Source of the DNA: Deltaproteobacteria bacterium
GTDB lineage: Bacteria > Desulfobacterota > Desulfobacteria > Desulfobacterales > SG8-13
Assembly (NCBI GenBank): GCA_030670715.1
Contig: DAOVBC010000141.1
Coordinates: 1 to 6,394 of the forward strand
DNA: 6,394 bases
Direction of reading: 5' to 3'
The notes below the pieces were generated by a model. That model saw only the letters and a program-made list of their open reading frames with translations, was not told where the DNA came from and did not search any database. Of the stretch, positions 1 to 5,184 are shown piece after piece. How positions within the stretch are numbered: position 1 is the first letter of the stretch; each line of letters starts with the position of its first letter. Made by a program: the position numbers and the translations under genes.

Positions 1-12
1 CAATATCGTTAC

Positions 13-44
13 TCGGGGAAACGTACCCCGTGAACACATACAAA
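13..44 (+). repeat. 32-bp repeat with GC hairpin, left copy of an inverted pair
   Basis: This unit matches the reverse complement of 6255-6286 at 29 of 32 positions; the three differences are all transitions. It consists of a hairpin with 5-bp stem CGGGG/CCCCG around a 7-nt loop (14-30), followed by the tail GTGAACAC-R-TACAAA. In both copies the hairpin faces the window edge and the tail faces the genes. Similarity ends sharply outside the unit. A dispersed REP-like element or the end of a mobile element fits; it contains no gene. Confidence 0.7.
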
Positions 45-62
45 GGAACCTATCCTTTTTTT
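42..62 (+). terminator. possible weak intrinsic terminator
   Basis: AAAGGA (42-47) pairs with TCCTTT (53-58) across a 5-nt loop and is followed by four further T residues. That is the shape of a rho-independent terminator for something entering from the left edge. The stem is short and AT-rich, and no gene upstream is visible, so the call is tentative. Confidence 0.25.
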
Positions 63-144
63 ATCCAGTATCGAGTATCTTCTCGTGTATGGCTTACATG
101 TTCTTTATCAAGGTGACGTATTTATTAATCCCGAAGTGGAGGAG

Positions 145-591
145 TTAAACTCCCAGCCCCAGTTTTTTGCACAACCTTGCAAGTGTTTCCTGCTCGGTTG
201 CTGATAGTACACTCATCTCACCTGTAATCATTGCGGTATGATGGGGAAAAATCCGGCTTATGAGTTTGTTCCCTTTATCTGTCAAATGGACAATAAAGCA
301 CCTTCGGTCGGCACTGCTACGCTTGCGCCTGACGAGTCCACGCTTTTCAAGGTTGTCGATAACCATTGTCATATTGCCGCTGCTTCTAAGAATTTTTTGC
401 CCGATCTCTTTTTGAGACCGGGGACCCAGATGGTAAAGTGCTTCCATAACCCCGAACTGGCTCAGGGTCAGCCCGGCGGAAGCCAGATGTCGATGCGCCC
501 GTGCGGTTGTGGATTCAGCGGCTCGCATCAGTTTTAAATAGGTGTTTAAGGCCCTGGCTTCCTTCCCGTTGTCCCTGGATCGTTTTCTCAT
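145..591 (-). CDS. MarR-family transcriptional regulator
   Basis: A 148-aa winged-helix DNA-binding protein of usual MarR length. The N-terminal helix (about 17-38) is the typical dimerisation region. The core 'LTLSQFGVMEAL' (about 41-52) is followed by the helix-turn-helix 'KEIGQKILRSSGNMTMVIDNL' region (about 61-81). The wing carries the family signature SSADRR...LTDKG (about 92-107), and a C-terminal helix (about 124-145) would complete the dimer interface. MarR proteins usually repress a neighbouring efflux, stress or catabolic operon and often themselves in response to small ligands; no cysteine sits in a sensing position here, so direct redox sensing is not obvious. The start ATG has a modest AAGG Shine-Dalgarno five bases upstream. 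AT-rich repeats at 602-635 lie just ahead and may be its autoregulatory site. Its target is not apparent: the adjacent stretch is non-coding and any downstream partner is beyond the left edge. Confidence 0.92.
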   Translation of the reverse strand: MRKRSRDNGKEARALNTYLKLMRAAESTTARAHRHLASAGLTLSQFGVMEALYHLGPRSQKEIGQKILRSSGNMTMVIDNLEKRGLVRRKRSSADRRCFIVHLTDKGNKLISRIFPHHTAMITGEMSVLSATEQETLARLCKKLGLGV

Positions 592-601
592 ATACGCCTT
601 A

Positions 602-635
602 ATATTAAATAGTTTAATATCAAACTAATATCAAA
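602..635 (-). promoter_or_regulatory. AT-rich operator-like repeats before marR gene
   Basis: Positions 602-620 form a perfect inverted repeat, ATATTAAA-TAG-TTTAATAT. Read on the minus strand, the block is three copies of TTTRATATTA (635-626, 624-615 and one at 609-600). Symmetric AT-rich sites of this size are the usual target of MarR dimers, and this one lies within 10-45 bases of the MarR start codon. Autoregulation is therefore likely but inferred from position and symmetry only. Confidence 0.5.
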
Positions 636-644
636 TTGTATACC

Positions 645-650
645 TGTCAA
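645..650 (-). promoter_or_regulatory. candidate -35 box (TTGACA) for marR-family gene
   Basis: The minus strand reads a consensus TTGACA here, about 55 bases before the MarR start. The region where a -10 box would lie falls inside the TTTRATATTA repeats, but no close TATAAT match occurs at 16-18 bases (TATTAG at 14 bases is the nearest). If this is the promoter, repressor binding to the repeats would block RNA polymerase. Confidence 0.35.
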
Positions 651-870
651 GAAATTCCAGGTAAAATTTATTTGAACCTTTCCGAATCGGCCTCGTATCA
701 CAAGCCCTTTTTTGGAAACAGTCAGAGATTTCCGCAAAGGACGGTCACTTGTAAAGATATATGTGCAGTAACAGCTATCACTTCCTATTGAAAATATTTT
801 TACAATAGTTAGTATTAGAATTACAGCCGCGAGCATAATCATGTAGACATTTGATGCGGATCTGATCTGC

Positions 871-1084
871 CCGGGGCAGCGACAGGCATTGCGTTTCTCA
901 CGGGTGTCAAACTCGCCCCCAAGCGCGCGTAAAGATAGAAATGGCCCCGGTTCAATAAGATGCCGGCGCCTGCGCCAATGCCTGAGCTTGAGCGCGACGT
1001 CGCAGTCGGTTTCTTTCTTAACGCGCGCTAAAGGGCTCAGACAGTGACCCCCGGTCGAACCGCAACGCCTGTCGCTGCCCCCGG
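871..1084. repeat. ~215-bp imperfect palindrome (MITE-like or structured element)
   Basis: The outer arms 873-893 and 1061-1081 are inverted copies matching at 20 of 21 positions. Inner arms 922-941 and 1010-1029 match at 18 of 20, around a shared AGCGCGCGT core. Between them the arms remain alignable with small gaps, so the whole element could fold as one long stem of about 70 bp. The central part has its own small hairpins, for example GGCGC/GCGCC at 965-976. Its GC content is visibly higher than that of the AT-rich sequence on the left, and no reading frame runs through it convincingly. A non-autonomous mobile element (MITE) is the simplest reading; a structured RNA is the alternative. No clear target-site duplication was found. 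Confidence 0.65.
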
Positions 1085-1116
1085 TTTGAGAGGGGCTACG
1101 GTGGTTGTGTCTATCT

Positions 1117-1122
1117 TATAAT
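1117..1122 (+). promoter_or_regulatory. candidate -10 box for the small membrane-protein gene
   Basis: A perfect TATAAT lies 79 bases before the ATG at 1201. No good -35 box occurs at 16-18 bases: the sequence there is GC-rich and reads GGCTAC. The promoter is therefore plausible but would need an activator or another sigma contact. Confidence 0.4.
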
Positions 1123-1158
1123 GCTCGCCTTAGTAATTGCGGAGCTTAATGAGCACGG

Positions 1159-1183
1159 CTATCCATTAAACAGATTTGGATAG
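1159..1183 (+). promoter_or_regulatory. 5'-UTR hairpin abutting the ribosome binding site
   Basis: CTATCCA (1159-1165) and TGGATAG (1177-1183) form a perfect 7-bp stem with an 11-nt loop. It can be extended by two G-U pairs (1157-1158 with 1184-1185). It ends four bases before the GGAGG at 1188-1192, so in the mRNA it could affect ribosome access. Function is inferred from position only. Confidence 0.35.
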
Positions 1184-1187
1184 TTAT

Positions 1188-1192
1188 GGAGG
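1188..1192 (+). promoter_or_regulatory. Shine-Dalgarno deciding the start at 1201
   Basis: GGAGG overlaps the first in-frame ATG (1186) and lies 8 bases before the second ATG (1201). Only the second ATG is spaced correctly from it; the first has no ribosome binding site. Confidence 0.75.
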
Positions 1193-1200
1193 ATATTAGT

Positions 1201-1611
1201 ATGACCAGTATAGCAAAGAAAATTACGATGGTATTCGGCGCAGGTTGTTTGGGGGGGCTTGTAAACAGTCTTGCTGTTTGGCTATTCGGGGTGCTTGGTA
1301 TTACACAGGCATTTGGTGTGAAAATAGCGCCGCAGCTAACCGCACCATGGCTTTACCCCCGCATAATCTGGGGAGGAATCTGGGGGCTACTGTTCTTGCT
1401 TCCGCTGATGCAAAAGCGTTTTTTATACAAGGGCTTGATTTACAGCCTGGGTCCCACCCTGGTGCAATTTTTCATTATTTTTCCGATGAAAGCAAATAAA
1501 GGGGTTATGGGTCTTGATCTCGGTTCACTTACCCCTCTATTTGTAATTGTTTTCAATGCAATATGGGGTCTGACCGCTGCCATCTGGTTACGTTGGACGA
1601 ATAAACACTGA
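1201..1611 (+). CDS. small four-helix integral membrane protein, function unknown
   Basis: I do not recognise a characterised family. From the ATG at 1201 the protein has 136 aa; the ATG at 1186 would add five residues (MEDIS) but lacks a ribosome binding site. Four hydrophobic segments are visible, at about 8-33, 51-70, 76-96 and 110-130. Basic residues (K6, K7, K72-R73, R131) help to place the loops. The first helix is glycine-rich (GAGCLGGL). The loop before helix 2 carries a WLYPRIIWGG motif with a Pro-Arg pair near the membrane surface, which looks like a conserved functional spot, as does the FPMKANKG loop after helix 3. No signal peptide, cofactor motif or enzymatic signature is seen. 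It is transcribed alone: non-coding DNA lies upstream and the convergent metalloregulator downstream, 55 bases away. Length, uniform hydrophobic pattern, a good Shine-Dalgarno and a TATAAT upstream support a real gene. Confidence 0.8.
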   Translation: MTSIAKKITMVFGAGCLGGLVNSLAVWLFGVLGITQAFGVKIAPQLTAPWLYPRIIWGGIWGLLFLLPLMQKRFLYKGLIYSLGPTLVQFFIIFPMKANKGVMGLDLGSLTPLFVIVFNAIWGLTAAIWLRWTNKH

Positions 1612-1656
1612 AAAAGACCGGACACCACCCTCAGATCCAAAGCAAATGGATAAAGG

Positions 1657-1677
1657 AAAAAAAGCATCAATCTTGAT
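1657..1677 (-). terminator. possible terminator overlapping the metalloregulator stop codon
   Basis: On the minus strand ATCAA and TTGAT (1677-1666, two bases between them) form a short inverted repeat. After GC comes a run of seven T residues (1663-1657). The arrangement resembles an intrinsic terminator, but the stem is AT-rich and the loop very tight, so it would be weak. Confidence 0.25.
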
Positions 1678-2182
1678 CCCGGTTGTAACGGCTAACGCAA
1701 TCATCGATACACTGGCGGCAGTCGCCCCGGTCGTGCTCATCTTTGGAATAATAGTTCACAAAACCGCTGATCCAGTCATCGCCGGTGCGGGGACAGTATT
1801 GAATGTACTCGATAAACTGAACCAGCCGGTTAATGGCCGCCCGGTCCATGGCATGCTCCATCCGGCAGGCGTTTTTATCCGCTTTTTTCGGGTCCATTAA
1901 CAGAACGTTTTGCAGGAAATTTTTTATGATGGTGTGCTTTCGTGTTATTTCCCTGGCGATCACTGCCCCTTTGCTCGTTAACGTGATAAAACTGTAAGGT
2001 TCGTAGTTTATCAAGTCTTTTTCAGCCAGGTTTTTTAATGCTCCCGTCACCGACCCGCGCAGCACACCCAGTTTCTCGGCAATATCCTTGACCCGGGCGA
2101 CTTTGTGGTTTTTTTCAAGCGCCAAAATAGTTTCCAGGTAGTCCTCCAGGCTCTCAGAAAGCCCAGCCTTTTTATACAGCAC
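1667..2182 (-). CDS. DtxR/MntR-family metal-dependent transcriptional regulator
   Basis: A 171-aa regulator expected to bind DNA when loaded with Fe(II) or Mn(II). The winged helix-turn-helix occupies about 10-72 (VKDIAEKLGVLRGSVTGAL, then LTSKG in the wing). Metal-site residues are visible: D14 and E17 in 'LEDYLET' match the MntR D8/E11 positions, H83 in 'RKH' matches DtxR H79, and C106-x2-E109-H110 in 'ACRMEHAMD' matches DtxR C102/E105/H106. The dimerisation helix follows. The tail adds C130 in a YCPR motif and C155-x2-C158-x3-C162; there is no SH3-like domain. The start chosen is GTG at 2182, because GGAGGG at 2187-2192 is the only ribosome binding site. ATG at 2194 (175 aa) is the alternative. 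A longer in-frame extension to 2344 would translate across the palindrome at 2282-2317 and is rejected. It lies divergent to the iron transporter operon, which it most likely represses. Fe is favoured by context, but Mn cannot be excluded. Confidence 0.92.
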   Translation of the reverse strand: MLYKKAGLSESLEDYLETILALEKNHKVARVKDIAEKLGVLRGSVTGALKNLAEKDLINYEPYSFITLTSKGAVIAREITRKHTIIKNFLQNVLLMDPKKADKNACRMEHAMDRAAINRLVQFIEYIQYCPRTGDDWISGFVNYYSKDEHDRGDCRQCIDDCVSRYNRDQD

Positions 2183-2186
2183 TTTT

Positions 2187-2192
2187 CCCTCC
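2187..2192 (-). promoter_or_regulatory. Shine-Dalgarno deciding the regulator's GTG start
   Basis: The minus strand reads GGAGGG four bases before GTG at 2182-2180. The upstream ATG pair at 2197 and 2194 overlaps or abuts this motif and has nothing SD-like in front. The same geometry (ATGGAGG followed by the real start) occurs at 1186-1201. Confidence 0.6.
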
Positions 2193-2281
2193 ATCATTAA
2201 TAGATAGTTATGAATCACTACCATGTCATGAAATGCAGTACAACTCAAACTAATTTTATCATCTTGATTTTTGTAGTTGAC

Positions 2282-2317
2282 TATGATTATTGTTAGGTAT
2301 ACCAAACAATAATCATA
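2282..2317. promoter_or_regulatory. 36-bp palindromic operator between regulator and iron transporter
   Basis: The two 18-base halves are exact inverted copies except for one position (A2295 opposite A2304). The centre is GGTATACC and the outer arms are TATGATTATTGTT and its complement. The inner part reads TTAGG-TATA-CCAAA. It therefore resembles the TTAGG/CCTAA half-sites of DtxR/IdeR boxes, but with closer spacing than the classical 19-bp box. The centre lies about 117 bases from the regulator start and 126 from the fbpA start. Weak -35/-10-like matches overlap it on the plus strand, for example TTGACT at 2277-2282 and TTGTTA at 2290-2295. A shared metal-responsive operator is the best explanation. 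Confidence 0.72.
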
Positions 2318-2331
2318 TTGAAATGACTTAT

Positions 2332-2361
2332 TTGGATTGCTCAAAAATTGAAACCTGTAAT
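2332..2361 (+). promoter_or_regulatory. candidate promoter of the iron transporter operon
   Basis: TTGGAT (2332-2337) and TGTAAT (2356-2361) are separated by 18 bases. The -10 match is 5 of 6 and the -35 match only 3 of 6. Transcription would begin near 2368, leaving a leader of about 58 bases. With this promoter the palindrome would lie just upstream of -35, which suits an activator or roadblock less well than a promoter inside the palindrome, so the assignment is uncertain. Confidence 0.3.
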
Positions 2362-2411
2362 TTTCACCCAGAGCCGGTATTGATAACAGCCTGTTTTAAC
2401 AATTAATTTTT

Positions 2412-2416
2412 GGAGG
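2412..2416 (+). promoter_or_regulatory. Shine-Dalgarno for the TTG start of the ferric-binding protein
   Basis: GGAGG sits 9 bases before TTG at 2426. No in-frame ATG or GTG lies near enough to use it, and the TTG start preserves a complete signal peptide. Confidence 0.8.
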
Positions 2417-2425
2417 TACACTGAA

Positions 2426-3430
2426 TTGCCTAATCTTATTCGTTCGCTGACTATTGTTGTTATCGTTTTTCTGACTGCAAATTCGACCGCCTTTTGTGAG
2501 CAGATTGTGGTCTATTCCGCACGCAAAGAGCACCTGATACGGCCCCTGTTTGAAACCTACACCAGGAAAACGGGTGTAAAAGTCAAGTATATTACCGGCA
2601 AAGCCCCGGTTCTCTTTCAGCGGATTAAAGCTGAGGGCAAAAACACCCCCGCCGATATGTTGATTACCGTGGATGCCGGCAATCTCTGGCACGCAGCCCG
2701 GGAGGGAGTTTTACAACCGGTCCGATCGAGCATCCTTGAAAAGAACATCCCGGCTCATCTGCGGGATTCCGAAAACAGGTGGTTTGGTCTTTCAGTCCGG
2801 GCACGCACAGTCGTATATAGCACCGTAAGGGTCAGACCGGATGAGCTGAGCACGTACGAAAACCTGGCAAATCCCCGATGGAAGGGGCGACTGCTTCTGC
2901 GGACTTCCAAAAAAGTATATAATCAGTCCCTTGTGGCCATGCTCATCTTCGAGCATGGTGAGGTCAAAACCGAAAAAATCGTAAGAGGCTGGGCAAAGAA
3001 TCTGGCCGCCGCGCCTTTTTCAAACGACACCAAGGTGATGCAGGCCATTCTGGCGGGACAGGGAGACGTAGGAATAGTCAATACTTATTACTACGGTAGG
3101 CTGTTAAAAAAAGATCCTTCCATCTCCCTGGCCCTGTTCTGGCCCAACCAGGATTCAAAGGGTGTTCATGTCAATGTATCCGGGGCGGGCGTCACTACAT
3201 ACGCCAAACATAAAGTCCGTGCAATAAAGTTGCTGGAGTGGCTTTCTTCCGAACAGGCTCAGAGCCTATTCGCTGATTCAAACATGGAATACCCCGCCAA
3301 TGAGCGAGTGCAACCGAATCCCATCGTAGCGTCCTGGGGGAAATTCAAACAAAACCCTATTAATCTCAGCAAAGCCGGCGCATACCAGGCAGCTGCCATC
3401 CGCCTGATGGACCGGGCAGGCTATAAATAA
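2426..3430 (+). CDS. fbpA: ferric-iron ABC transporter, periplasmic iron-binding protein
   Basis: A 334-aa substrate-binding protein of the FbpA/FutA/SfuA class that captures Fe(III) in the periplasm and delivers it to the permease. A signal peptide spans about 1-24: an RS basic start, the hydrophobic core LTIVVIVFL, and probable cleavage after A22-F-C24. C24 is not in a lipobox. The mature protein opens with the class motif VVYSARKEH (28-36), followed by DMLITVDAGNLWHA (77-90), the anion-site region WFGLSVRARTVVY (119-131), YNQSLVAM (165-172), VNTYYYGRLL (218-227) and EYPAN (289-292 onward). Probable iron ligands are Y30, Y165 and the YYY cluster at 221-223. The histidine used by Neisseria FbpA after the first Tyr is replaced by K34, so the protein looks FutA-like rather than Neisseria-like. 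Length is normal. The start is TTG with a strong Shine-Dalgarno. It is first in an operon with permease and ATPase and lies divergent to a metalloregulator. A sister substrate such as thiamine is much less likely given the tyrosines. Confidence 0.93.
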   Translation: MPNLIRSLTIVVIVFLTANSTAFCEQIVVYSARKEHLIRPLFETYTRKTGVKVKYITGKAPVLFQRIKAEGKNTPADMLITVDAGNLWHAAREGVLQPVRSSILEKNIPAHLRDSENRWFGLSVRARTVVYSTVRVRPDELSTYENLANPRWKGRLLLRTSKKVYNQSLVAMLIFEHGEVKTEKIVRGWAKNLAAAPFSNDTKVMQAILAGQGDVGIVNTYYYGRLLKKDPSISLALFWPNQDSKGVHVNVSGAGVTTYAKHKVRAIKLLEWLSSEQAQSLFADSNMEYPANERVQPNPIVASWGKFKQNPINLSKAGAYQAAAIRLMDRAGYK

Positions 3431-3450
3431 TAATTTGCCGGAGGGCCAGG

Positions 3451-5184
3451 ATGAGTCATTCAATTTGTTTGGCAAGCGCGCAGGCCCCCGGCGACAAACG
3501 AGGGCGTCTGCTAAGGAAGATACGCTGTTACCTTGATGGCTGGCGATTGGCAACTATCGCCATATCGCTGACCGTCATCCTGCCCTTAACGGTCATTTTT
3601 CTTTTCTTCGGTCATCCGGAGCAGGAAATCTGGCGTCATCTTGTGAACCATCTTCTGGTGGATCTTTTAATCAATACAGCCGTCCTTGTGGGGGGTGTGT
3701 TAACCGGCACCTTTTTCCTCGGCGTCAGTCTGGCATGGCTTACAGGCGTCTGTGATTTTCCAGGCCGCAGGATTTTCACCTGGGCTTTGCTGCTTCCAAT
3801 GGCGATGCCGGCTTATGTGCTCGCATTTGTCATGCTTGGCCTTTTCGATTATTCAGGCCCGGTTCAGTCTTTTTTAAGAGATCTGTCTCCTACCTACAGT
3901 ATCTGGATGCCGAATATCCGCTCAGCCGGGGGCATAATTACTGTCATGTCTCTTGCTCTCTATCCCTATGTTTATCTACTGGCCCGGAGCGCATTTAAGA
4001 CTCAGGGCAAAACGGCGATGGAAGCAGCCAGATCACTGGGCTACACTCAACGTGCAGCGTTTTTTAAAGTGGCGCTGCCCATGGCCAGACCCTGGATAAC
4101 CGGTGGCATGATGCTTGTGCTCATGGAAACTTTGGCCGATTTCGGTGCGGTTTCGATTTTCAACTACGATACGTTTACCACGGCAATATACAAGGCCTGG
4201 TATGGCTTTTTCTCTTTGCCGGCAGCAGCACAGCTTTCGACTCTACTGGTGGTCATCGTTTTTTCAGTGATTGTTATCGAGCAGAAAATGCGGGCGAAAA
4301 TGCGCTTCGGACAGAGCGGCCGCCTGAGCATGGAGTCCGGCAGGATTTGTTTAACCGGCGGGTTGCGCTGGGCGGCGACCTGCTTTGCGTTTGCGGTTGT
4401 CCTGGTTGCATTTTTGATTCCCCTGGGCCGGCTCCTCATCTGGTCGGTGCAGATTTTTCCCGAGGAGTTTAATGACAGATACATGGGGTATCTGGGCCGG
4501 TCATTGTTTTTTGCACTGTTGGCAACCGCCGTGATCGGATGTTGCGCCTTGCTGCTGTCTTACACGCAAAGGCGTCATGCCGACAAAACCACACATCTGC
4601 TGGTGAAAATTTCTACGCTGGGTTATGCGCTGCCGGGTACGGTACTGGCCGTCGGCATATTCATCGTGATCGGTTTGGCCGATAACCTGTTGATCCATCT
4701 TGTCAGAGGCATTTCAGGTTTTGAAACCGGCCCGCTTATTCAGAGCACGATTATTACGGTCATTGCAGCATATATGGTGCGATTTATGGCTGTAGGGTTT
4801 AATTCTATCAGCAGTGCGATGCACCGGCTCACCCCGAACATTGATGAGGCCGCGGTCAGTATGGGGGTTACAGGTGTTGCCCTGCTGCGGAGAGTACACA
4901 TACCCATATTAAAAAGCGGCATATTGACGGCTTTGATGCTGGTATTTGTCGACGTGATGAAAGAAATGCCGATTACGTTGATGACCCGTCCTTTTGGATG
5001 GGACACACTGGCTGTGAAAATCTTCGAGCTGACATCCGAAGGAGAATGGGAACGTGCTGCACTGCCGGCAGTTGCCCTGGTGTTGGCGGGCCTTTTTCCG
5101 GTAATCATTATTTCCAGGGGAATCGAAACCGGTGTAAAAAAAGAAAAAATCACGAAAAGGAAGTTACGATGGAAACTGTTTTAA
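3451..5184 (+). CDS. fbpB: ferric-iron ABC transporter, fused two-domain permease
   Basis: A 577-aa inner-membrane protein in which two binding-protein-dependent permease domains are fused, as usual for FbpB/SfuB. It forms the iron channel alone rather than as a heterodimer. A cytoplasmic N-terminal stretch rich in Arg/Lys (1-32) precedes the first helix (about 33-54). Each half has a cytoplasmic EAA loop that docks on the ATPase: E191-AARSLGYTQRAAFFKVALP and E466-AAVSMGVTGVALLRRVHIP. Family landmarks include LLLPMAMPAYVLAF (113-126), ETLADFGAVSIFNYDTF (226-242) in the first half and STLGYALPGTVLAVGIF (388-404) in the second. About twelve hydrophobic segments are visible. The C-terminal tail is strongly basic (KKEKITKRKLRWK). 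A GGAGGG Shine-Dalgarno lies five bases before the ATG. The gene begins 20 bases after fbpA and its last 16 bases overlap the ATPase gene, which indicates translational coupling. Confidence 0.95.
   Translation: MSHSICLASAQAPGDKRGRLLRKIRCYLDGWRLATIAISLTVILPLTVIFLFFGHPEQEIWRHLVNHLLVDLLINTAVLVGGVLTGTFFLGVSLAWLTGVCDFPGRRIFTWALLLPMAMPAYVLAFVMLGLFDYSGPVQSFLRDLSPTYSIWMPNIRSAGGIITVMSLALYPYVYLLARSAFKTQGKTAMEAARSLGYTQRAAFFKVALPMARPWITGGMMLVLMETLADFGAVSIFNYDTFTTAIYKAWYGFFSLPAAAQLSTLLVVIVFSVIVIEQKMRAKMRFGQSGRLSMESGRICLTGGLRWAATCFAFAVVLVAFLIPLGRLLIWSVQIFPEEFNDRYMGYLGRSLFFALLATAVIGCCALLLSYTQRRHADKTTHLLVKISTLGYALPGTVLAVGIFIVIGLADNLLIHLVRGISGFETGPLIQSTIITVIAAYMVRFMAVGFNSISSAMHRLTPNIDEAAVSMGVTGVALLRRVHIPILKSGILTALMLVFVDVMKEMPITLMTRPFGWDTLAVKIFELTSEGEWERAALPAVALVLAGLFPVIIISRGIETGVKKEKITKRKLRWKLF

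Noticed and set aside
141..153. GGAGT/ACTCC inverted repeat over the stop codon of the MarR-type gene as a terminator
   Set aside because: The loop is only three bases and no T-run follows on the minus strand.
588..842. 84-codon open frame on the minus strand with a hydrophobic N-terminus
   Set aside because: It has no ribosome binding site and runs through the AT-rich promoter and operator repeats of the MarR-type gene. Its last codons overlap that gene's start, and beyond an AT-driven hydrophobic start there is no domain.
871..1084. Integron attC recombination site as an explanation for the large palindrome
   Set aside because: The expected core sites (GTTRRRY and RYYYAAC types) are not found at the arm ends, the element is longer than usual for attC, and no integrase or cassette structure is present.
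1646..1900. 84-codon plus-strand frame opposite the end of the metalloregulator gene
   Set aside because: It lies antisense to a well-supported gene, shows no domain and has no independent coding evidence. It is a shadow frame.
2183..2344. N-terminal extension of the metalloregulator to an ATG at 2344
   Set aside because: The added residues are the translation of the palindromic operator region and match nothing in DtxR/MntR proteins, which start shortly before the first helix. A good Shine-Dalgarno serves the GTG at 2182.
4998..5168. N-terminal extension of the ATPase within the permease gene
   Set aside because: These codons lie in another frame of the conserved permease end. The family start and a Shine-Dalgarno place the beginning at 5169.
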